Origin: Candidatus Pelearchaeum sp.
GTDB lineage: Archaea; Thermoproteota; Nitrososphaeria_A; Caldarchaeales; Caldarchaeaceae
NCBI GenBank assembly: GCA_015520425.1
Contig: WAQC01000097.1
Location: forward strand, 1 to 6,342
Reading direction: 5' to 3'
DNA length: 6,342 bases
In this document: piece by piece, positions 1 to 4,555 of the stretch
How the letters are laid out: each line of letters opens with the position of its first letter
Position numbering within the stretch: the stretch's first letter is position 1
The notes under the pieces: model-generated
Database searches by the model: none
What the model was told of the DNA's origin: nothing
The model's input: only the letters and a program-made list of their open reading frames with translations
Position numbers and translations under genes: made by a program

Positions 1-1
1 A

Positions 2-139
2 GCCATACTAGCGCGCGAGTTTCGGATACCGTGCATCATGGGAGCAACAATAGAGAAGAACATAGACCTAAATGACGGCAGAAACATTGTGATAGATGCA
101 AGTAGGTACGTCGGGGAGATATACATAGAGGAGGCGTAA
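2..139 (+). CDS. C-terminal fragment of a swivelling-domain (PEP-utiliser mobile region) protein
   Basis: An open frame enters from the left edge and ends with TAA at 137-139, leaving 45 residues. The string AREFRIPCIMGA, followed about ten residues later by a DGRNIVIDA strand and a final GEIYIEE strand, matches the end of the PEP-utilising mobile (swivelling) domain, which typically reads AREлGIP-like then a glycine, then a 'dG..v.vDg..G.v.i' ending. In PEP synthase, pyruvate phosphate dikinase and rifampin phosphotransferase this domain carries a phosphohistidine between two active sites. That histidine would lie upstream, outside the window, so activity cannot be judged. It could also be a stand-alone swivelling subunit, or less likely the related swivelling fold of the DUF126 small subunit. 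Its stop lies 6 bases before the next start, so the two genes are probably co-transcribed. Confidence 0.6.
   Translation, partial: AILAREFRIPCIMGATIEKNIDLNDGRNIVIDASRYVGEIYIEEA
128..134 (+). promoter_or_regulatory. Shine-Dalgarno site for the 146 start
   Basis: GAGGAGG lies inside the end of the upstream reading frame, 11 bases before TTG at 146 and 17 before ATG at 152. The two downstream genes also have 11 bases between their sites and starts, so the spacing favours the TTG start. This is inference from spacing only. Confidence 0.6.
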
Positions 140-145
140 ATCTCC

Positions 146-1297
146 TTGCAAATGGATGAAGCCAACACACTGATAGAAAAATTTGAGTATCACCTGGTTA
201 ATCTATTATCCAAACGAACACTCTTGGAGAGCTTCGTCTTTCCAGTCCATACGTATATTGCTGTTGGCCTATACAACCTATACTATAAGGCACCAAAGGC
301 ATTCCAAATGTTAGCTGCTCACATAACGCCTGAAGAGCTGGGAAGACGTGGGCGAGTGCTGTGTTCCACGATAAACCAGAAAACACACTTCTCCATAATG
401 CTGGGCTACCTAGTCGGCCGCGAACAGCTCATAATGGATGGAGCAATATCAACGAAGGAAGAAATCGCGGAAGATGAGGAGAAACTGCTAAACCTGCTTA
501 GCTTCTGGAAGAAGATGGTGATGGCGTATAGGAATAATGAGGGAATATTCGTCTCCGATACAGGCAATAGACTCAATGTGCTAGATGAACATGATTTGAT
601 GACAATACGTGAGCTTATTCAGTATGTTGATGATGTTTCTCGTGATAAGCTGCGCCGTATGATGGCTCTAATACAGTCATATCTATTTCTCCTCAACTGT
701 GAGTCGCGTGGAAATATCTTCCATCATGGGCCATATATGATGGAGGGAAAGAATAGTGTGATAGTTGTTAGAGAGTTTAGCAGTCTTAAGAGCGGACCGC
801 TGGCGGTTTATGTTGATGCGAATCCTCCATGGCCAAATCTTGCTGTTGCATTGGAACTAAAGGGAGTTCAGGTGAAGATTGATGAGGTTGGGACGATGCA
901 TACACAGCCAGAAGACTACACGCCAGCCATAGAGGGGTTCGCGCTCCTCTACAACAAGCAGGGGAAACTTACAGAGCTTGGCCGTGAAGCTATGGATGAG
1001 ATAACCAGCTTCGTGGAACAGGCTCAAAACCAGGTTTTTTCCCGCGTCACCGAGCTTGACGAACACTCCCTAATAATTTCGGGAGCATTACAATACTCCA
1101 ACCTGACACACTACTTTGATGTAGCGGGAGTCAGCGGATACACAAACGAGCTCCATGAACGCTGCATAGATGAGCATCTGGCGCGTATGATTAACATTAG
1201 GATTCATCCCTTTATGAGGAAGTTAAATTTTCTAAATAATACAAAACGGTTATTAACACGCTTAGGAGGCGCGATAATGAATGCTGACACTGCCTAG
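146..1297 (+). CDS. Unrecognised 383-residue protein, translationally coupled to the prenyltransferase-like gene
   Basis: I do not recognise this family. The first half (residues 1-190) looks mainly alpha-helical, with charged stretches such as TKEEIAEDEEK around 103-113. The middle (about 193-250) looks strand-rich and holds the most distinctive segments: HHGPYMMEG at 193-201, VIVVREFSS at 205-213 and DANPPWPN at 224-231. The last third is helical again, with a basic C-terminus. I see no signal peptide, no convincing membrane segment, no zinc-binding cysteine pairs and no P-loop. The start is TTG at 146, supported by an 11-base Shine-Dalgarno spacing; ATG at 152 would give 381 residues. Its last 17 bases overlap the next gene and contain that gene's start, implying coupled translation and perhaps a shared complex or pathway. 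Residues 147-252 use almost only T-ending codons for two-fold pyrimidine amino acids, while 257-308 use mostly C-ending ones. Confidence 0.8.
   Translation: MQMDEANTLIEKFEYHLVNLLSKRTLLESFVFPVHTYIAVGLYNLYYKAPKAFQMLAAHITPEELGRRGRVLCSTINQKTHFSIMLGYLVGREQLIMDGAISTKEEIAEDEEKLLNLLSFWKKMVMAYRNNEGIFVSDTGNRLNVLDEHDLMTIRELIQYVDDVSRDKLRRMMALIQSYLFLLNCESRGNIFHHGPYMMEGKNSVIVVREFSSLKSGPLAVYVDANPPWPNLAVALELKGVQVKIDEVGTMHTQPEDYTPAIEGFALLYNKQGKLTELGREAMDEITSFVEQAQNQVFSRVTELDEHSLIISGALQYSNLTHYFDVAGVSGYTNELHERCIDEHLARMINIRIHPFMRKLNFLNNTKRLLTRLGGAIMNADTA
1264..1269 (+). promoter_or_regulatory. Shine-Dalgarno site for the prenyltransferase-like gene
   Basis: AGGAGG sits within the 3' end of the preceding gene, 11 bases before ATG at 1281. 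It supports that start over the nearby ATG at 1277, which lies in the upstream gene's own frame. Confidence 0.7.
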
Positions 1298-2231
1298 CGA
1301 CTTTCTGCAAAAGTCGCCTGAAGAGATTGCAGAAATAGTTAAGAAGGTTGGGACGCCTAAAACTGTCCTCATAGTCCCAGATAACATTAGGCGGACAGGA
1401 ATAATTTACAAGGGATTAGACCCGACTAAAGAGAGTTTTGAACGACAAGTGTTTGAGGCGCTTAACAAGCCATATATACGCTTACTTGAAAATATCTTCA
1501 AACATGGTATAAGGACTATTTTCGTACCCAGTCTCATACATGGGAATTTGAATAGATACACGCGCTATGTTAAGGAGCACTTACGCCTGGCTACGTATTG
1601 GATTTTCAGGAGTGAGGAGTGGCTATCTTTCTATAATAGGCTGGGTATTAGGGTTAAGGTCTATGGTGATTTGGAGTATTTTGGGCGTGTAGCGCGCTCG
1701 TTGGGGTTTGATGACGCGCTGGAATGGTGCAAGCAGGTTGAGGATGATACGGCTAGAAATAATAATCATCTCCTCTTCTGGGGCGTTGCCTGCTCAGGCT
1801 CCATAGAGACGCAACGTCTAGTAAAGCTGGGCATAGACTTCTACAGGAGATACGGCCGCGAGCCTACGCATAAAGAGCTGATTCTCCTCTACTTCAGAGA
1901 AGATGTAGAGCCAATAGACATATTCATAAGACCTGGGGAGATAAGGGATAGCGACTGCCAACCCCCGCTCATAGGTGGGAACGCCGAAATGTATTTCCCA
2001 GTAGTTCCACTAACCGAGCTACCTGAAGACTTCTTCAAACAAATACTCTACGACTACCTATACTGCAGGCTTAGGACGTTTGGCCGTAAGCAGTATTCTG
2101 AGATAACGCGTGAGGAGCTTGAGATTGTAAAGCGACATTATGAGGATAACCGAGACATAATTATTGGTCTGGGAGAGCGCTATGGTAATTTCTGGATACC
2201 GAAGCTAACTAGAAGGAGGGTGGTAGCATAG
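1281..2231 (+). CDS. Divergent cis-prenyltransferase (undecaprenyl diphosphate synthase fold) protein
   Basis: The 316 residues follow the cis-prenyltransferase layout. Near the N-terminus, VPDNIRR (32-38) sits where the family has MDGNxRW. GD at 129-130 and DTARNNN (156-162) match the central 'GD ... aT..N' region. DIFIRPGEIRDS (213-224) with NAEMYF (234-239) matches the C-terminal 'DLxIRTxGExRxSN ... AELYF' signature, keeping equivalents of E. coli UppS Arg194 (R217), Arg200 (R222), Ser202 (S224) and Glu213 (E236). The R217-E236 separation of 19 equals that of E. coli. Family members join isopentenyl diphosphate to an allylic diphosphate, usually at the membrane face. Three features depart from the family: the Asp of the first motif is displaced by one position (D34 beside N35), the usual GHxxG and SxENWxRP segments are not recognisable, and about 50 residues follow the normal end. 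Chemistry may therefore be non-canonical. Fold assignment is fairly sure; activity is not. Confidence 0.75.
   Translation: MLTLPSDFLQKSPEEIAEIVKKVGTPKTVLIVPDNIRRTGIIYKGLDPTKESFERQVFEALNKPYIRLLENIFKHGIRTIFVPSLIHGNLNRYTRYVKEHLRLATYWIFRSEEWLSFYNRLGIRVKVYGDLEYFGRVARSLGFDDALEWCKQVEDDTARNNNHLLFWGVACSGSIETQRLVKLGIDFYRRYGREPTHKELILLYFREDVEPIDIFIRPGEIRDSDCQPPLIGGNAEMYFPVVPLTELPEDFFKQILYDYLYCRLRTFGRKQYSEITREELEIVKRHYEDNRDIIIGLGERYGNFWIPKLTRRRVVA
2215..2220 (+). promoter_or_regulatory. Shine-Dalgarno site for the 7TM-DUF835 gene
   Basis: GGAGGG, inside a longer AGAAGGAGGG run, ends 11 bases before ATG at 2232. It lies in the last codons of the prenyltransferase-like gene, so the receptor gene can be translated independently or by reinitiation. 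Confidence 0.7.
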
Positions 2232-3398
2232 ATGGTTCTACAATATACTATACTTGCTATAGCGGCGGCTGTCGTAAGCGCAGGCTTGGCCGCGGTAACA
2301 TATTATAAGAGTGCGCGTAAAGACCTAGCCCTGCGCTTCGCGGCCCTCACAATAGCCATAACAATAATAGCTCTGGGTGACGGACTAAGAAAATACTATG
2401 GAGGCGTCTTTGACGATTATGACCTAGCCCTCTTCTGGACGAAGGTCGCTATTCTAGGTGGAATACTATTCATACCAGCCTTCGCGGAGTTCTGCTCCGT
2501 CTTCCCACCCAGGATAGAGACACAGAGGCTTATGATGCTTATCGCCTCAACGGCTGTCGCGGCATTCCTATTCGGCCTTCTAATAACGGACACGCTGGTA
2601 AGGGGCTTGATAAAAACCCCGATAGGATACAGCACGCATTTCGGGCCTGGAATATTCATATTCGCCCCCTCCTATGCTGTTATTGTAGGCCTATCAATAA
2701 TCTCGCTTGTTAAGAAAACTTGGAGACGCGCGCCATATTACAAGCTATACTTCTCCCTTTTGGCGTTAATCTTGTCTGTGGGCGGTGTTGTGACACTTGT
2801 TCCACCTATTCAGGAAGCGCTATACGAGCCGCCGTCTACTATGTTTATAGTTGCCATCGCTGGAGTCTTCTCCGTCTTGGTTATGAAGCAGAAATTCATG
2901 ATAGTCCCTCTAGCTGAGAATTCTCTTGTAACGCCTCTGCGGGAGAAGCTTAAGGAAGGCAGGACATATCTTTACTATTCAGACAACGTGGATAAGGTCT
3001 TCAAAATATTCGTGGATTATGTGAATCATGGGTATGCTGGAATGTGCATAGCGCGTATTCACCCGTCACGGATAAGGGAAGAGTACAAGCTGGTCAATAC
3101 CCTAATACTCTGGATGTCAGAGATGAATGTTGAGAACACACTCCACCCGAAGGATTTGGAGTCTATGGCGTTCTATATCAAGAGCTTCTGTGAGATGGGT
3201 GAGAAGAAGATTGTGTTTGTTCAGGGCTTGGAGTACCTAGTAGCCCAGAACGGGATTAAGAGAATTCTCCGCTTTATTCAACGGGTAAACGACTACGCGA
3301 CCGAGACGCGGGCTATAATTATACTGAGCATGGCCGGCTATAGGCTGAGTAAGGAGGAGCAGTCCCTCATCCAGACGGAGGTCACTATAGTATCCTAA
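2232..3398 (+). CDS. Seven-helix membrane receptor with C-terminal DUF835 domain
   Basis: The 388 residues split into a membrane half and a soluble half. Seven hydrophobic segments lie near residues 3-24, 33-49, 66-91, 100-119, 138-160, 169-191 and 202-219. Positive clusters (KSARKD, PPRIETQR, KKTWRR, KQK) fall on alternate loops, predicting an outside N-terminus and a cytoplasmic C-terminus. This matches the seven-helix sensor found at the N-terminus of some archaeal histidine kinases. Residues about 228-388 fit DUF835 (PF05763): a GRTYLYY strand, 'HGYAGMCIARIHPSRIREEY', LWMSE, then IVFVQGLEYLVAQNG and a final helix pair. No kinase domain or phosphoacceptor histidine is present, so output is probably by protein contact or ligand binding. 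The gene starts directly after the previous TAG. Its stop overlaps that of the opposing KaiC-like gene by 4 bases. The domain call is firm; the sensory role is inferred. Confidence 0.85.
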   Translation: MVLQYTILAIAAAVVSAGLAAVTYYKSARKDLALRFAALTIAITIIALGDGLRKYYGGVFDDYDLALFWTKVAILGGILFIPAFAEFCSVFPPRIETQRLMMLIASTAVAAFLFGLLITDTLVRGLIKTPIGYSTHFGPGIFIFAPSYAVIVGLSIISLVKKTWRRAPYYKLYFSLLALILSVGGVVTLVPPIQEALYEPPSTMFIVAIAGVFSVLVMKQKFMIVPLAENSLVTPLREKLKEGRTYLYYSDNVDKVFKIFVDYVNHGYAGMCIARIHPSRIREEYKLVNTLILWMSEMNVENTLHPKDLESMAFYIKSFCEMGEKKIVFVQGLEYLVAQNGIKRILRFIQRVNDYATETRAIIILSMAGYRLSKEEQSLIQTEVTIVS

Positions 3399-4087
3399 AT
3401 CTCTATAGACCTTCCCCGCCCTAGGGTGAATCTAAGCCACACAGACTCGCAGTTAGTCCATCGCATTCTGCTCACCATAAAGTATCTCCCACGCTCATCT
3501 AGTTTAGTTCTTATCGTGCCGTCGCAGAAATACTCAAGAGATACAACGGTGCTATCATCGTGTATCCCTTCCTCTAACACCAGCATAGCTGTGACCTCCA
3601 TATTAGCGAGATTAGCCCTGAGGTTCTGCAAAAACCTGAGAACATTCTCCTTACTGTTGAAGAGAAGCGGGTCTGTCATAGAGTCAAAGAGCATACGCGG
3701 ATTTTTTCCCGCTTCAGCGCCCAACTCTGAGAATGCTTTTCCTATCTCTATGCTCAGGTCTGAGAGCGATGACGGGTCTATAGTGCGCTCGCGTGTCTTC
3801 TTTATCGTTGTCGGCAGGCATTCTATAAACCTGAGGTTTTTCATATTTTCCGTATTGTATCCTAGGTATGTGAATGAGTTTCGTAGCTCTTCTTCATATT
3901 CCTTGGTGGTTACCAGCACGGCTGGCTCGCCGCGTGCAGCGCCCTGCATCAGGAACAGCCTGCCCATGGTGCTCTTTCCAGAGCCTGGCCTACCTAGAAC
4001 GACTACCCAGGAACCTTTAGGTATTCCCCCGCCTAGTATGCGGTTTAAGCCATCTATCCCTGTTGATAGTCTCTCCATGCGCAACAT
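3395..4087 (-). CDS. Single-domain KaiC/RecA-like ATPase
   Basis: This 230-residue protein opens with RLSTGIDGLNRILGGGIPKG, the usual KaiC-family entry. Walker A is GRPGSGKST (32-40), and the acidic EYEEE (63-67) lies after the second strand, where KaiC proteins place catalytic glutamates. Walker B is RMLFDS (131-136). The C-terminal motif normally written KMRG appears as RMRW (207-210), so arginine replaces lysine and tryptophan replaces glycine. There is one ATPase domain, unlike the duplicated cyanobacterial clock KaiC; archaeal single-domain relatives are usually described as signalling or regulatory ATPases. The start is ATG at 4087, or ATG three codons later (4078), which gives the common MERLSTG beginning. 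Neither has a Shine-Dalgarno site. It follows the epimerase by 30 bases in the same direction and is probably co-transcribed. It converges on the DUF835 receptor, a plausible partner. Biological role unknown. Confidence 0.85.
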   Translation of the reverse strand: MLRMERLSTGIDGLNRILGGGIPKGSWVVVLGRPGSGKSTMGRLFLMQGAARGEPAVLVTTKEYEEELRNSFTYLGYNTENMKNLRFIECLPTTIKKTRERTIDPSSLSDLSIEIGKAFSELGAEAGKNPRMLFDSMTDPLLFNSKENVLRFLQNLRANLANMEVTAMLVLEEGIHDDSTVVSLEYFCDGTIRTKLDERGRYFMVSRMRWTNCESVWLRFTLGRGRSIEI

Positions 4088-4117
4088 AGCTGGTGGAGAT
4101 AGTGTTGATAAGTCTTT

Positions 4118-4510
4118 CTAGTCTGTAAGCTCTATCAACACTCCGTTGGCTGATTTGGGGTTTATGAAGTTGTAGCGATAGCCGCGTGGGCTTGTCCTAA
4201 CTTGTGGGAACACGAGCTCAAGCCCCTGCTCCTGAACATGCTTCAGCCGTTGATTCAGGTCTGTAACTCTGAATGATATGTGGTGTATTCCCTCGCCGCG
4301 TCGTTGAATAAACCTAGCAACAACAGAATCCTCCACCAGTGGCTCCATCAGCTCTATATTCACACCACCAGCATTTATCACCGCGATTCTTATCCCCTCA
4401 TCAGGAACTTGAAGAGTCTCCACAAGCTTTAGGCCAAGTATATCCGTGTAGAGCTGGGCTGCTTTGGAGATACTGCGCACAGCGATGGCTACATGCTCTA
4501 ATCCATGCAT
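4118..4510 (-). CDS. mce: Methylmalonyl-CoA epimerase
   Basis: The enzyme interconverts (S)- and (R)-methylmalonyl-CoA in the cytoplasm, linking propionyl-CoA carboxylation to methylmalonyl-CoA mutase and succinyl-CoA. The 130-residue length fits this small vicinal-oxygen-chelate family. Two beta-alpha-beta modules are visible: LEHVAIAV (4-11) to NIELMEP (51-57), and GEGIHHISF (72-80) to NGVLIELTD (122-130). Expected metal ligands are H6, E53 (Gln or Glu in the family), H76 and E127. E38 in VPDEGIRIAV occupies the place of the proposed catalytic glutamate. The strings EDS..ARFIQRRGEGIHH and INPKSANGVLIEL are characteristic of the epimerase rather than glyoxalase or dioxygenase relatives. It lies 45 bases downstream of the acyl-CoA synthetase and 30 upstream of the KaiC-like gene. 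No Shine-Dalgarno site is seen, but a TATA-like box suits a leaderless mRNA starting at this ATG. No mutase or carboxylase gene is in the window. Confidence 0.92.
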   Translation of the reverse strand: MHGLEHVAIAVRSISKAAQLYTDILGLKLVETLQVPDEGIRIAVINAGGVNIELMEPLVEDSVVARFIQRRGEGIHHISFRVTDLNQRLKHVQEQGLELVFPQVRTSPRGYRYNFINPKSANGVLIELTD

Positions 4511-4530
4511 AATGTTAGCTACCCTATGCT

Positions 4531-4539
4531 ATTCATAAA
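4531..4539 (-). promoter_or_regulatory. Probable TATA box for a leaderless methylmalonyl-CoA epimerase transcript
   Basis: Read on the minus strand, TTTATGAAT lies 29 to 21 bases before the epimerase ATG (4510), within a 45-base gap. Archaeal TATA boxes are centred about 25-27 bases upstream of transcription start, so transcription would begin at or next to the ATG. The absence of a Shine-Dalgarno site there agrees. A purine-containing stretch (CATAGGA) just upstream could serve as a BRE but is weak. Confidence 0.5.
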
Positions 4540-4555
4540 TCCTATGCCCGCTGGC

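Noticed and set aside
629..646. DDVSRD in the unknown protein (residues 162-167), resembling a terpene synthase DDxxxD motif next to an isoprenoid enzyme
   Set aside because: No matching NSE/DTE motif is found at the right position, and the following region looks strand-rich rather than all-helical. The motif is short enough to arise by chance.
886..1355. Shared AGGTTGGGACG near 886 and 1345
   Set aside because: Both copies encode Val-Gly-Thr in different genes with no surrounding similarity, so coincidence is sufficient.
3384..3391. Palindrome ACTATAGT near the convergent stops, considered as a terminator or operator
   Set aside because: Eight bases is too short, it lies in coding sequence, and no T-tract or second copy accompanies it.
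4088..4117. CTTATCAA-like element before the KaiC-like gene, considered as a TATA box
   Set aside because: It is centred only about 22 bases before the first ATG and about 31 before the second, and the match is poor. Co-transcription with the epimerase is simpler.
3426..4121. A 231-residue plus-strand open frame opposite the KaiC-like gene
   Set aside because: It mirrors the ATPase gene, which has clear Walker motifs. Its translation is serine-rich and shows no domain, as expected of an antisense shadow.
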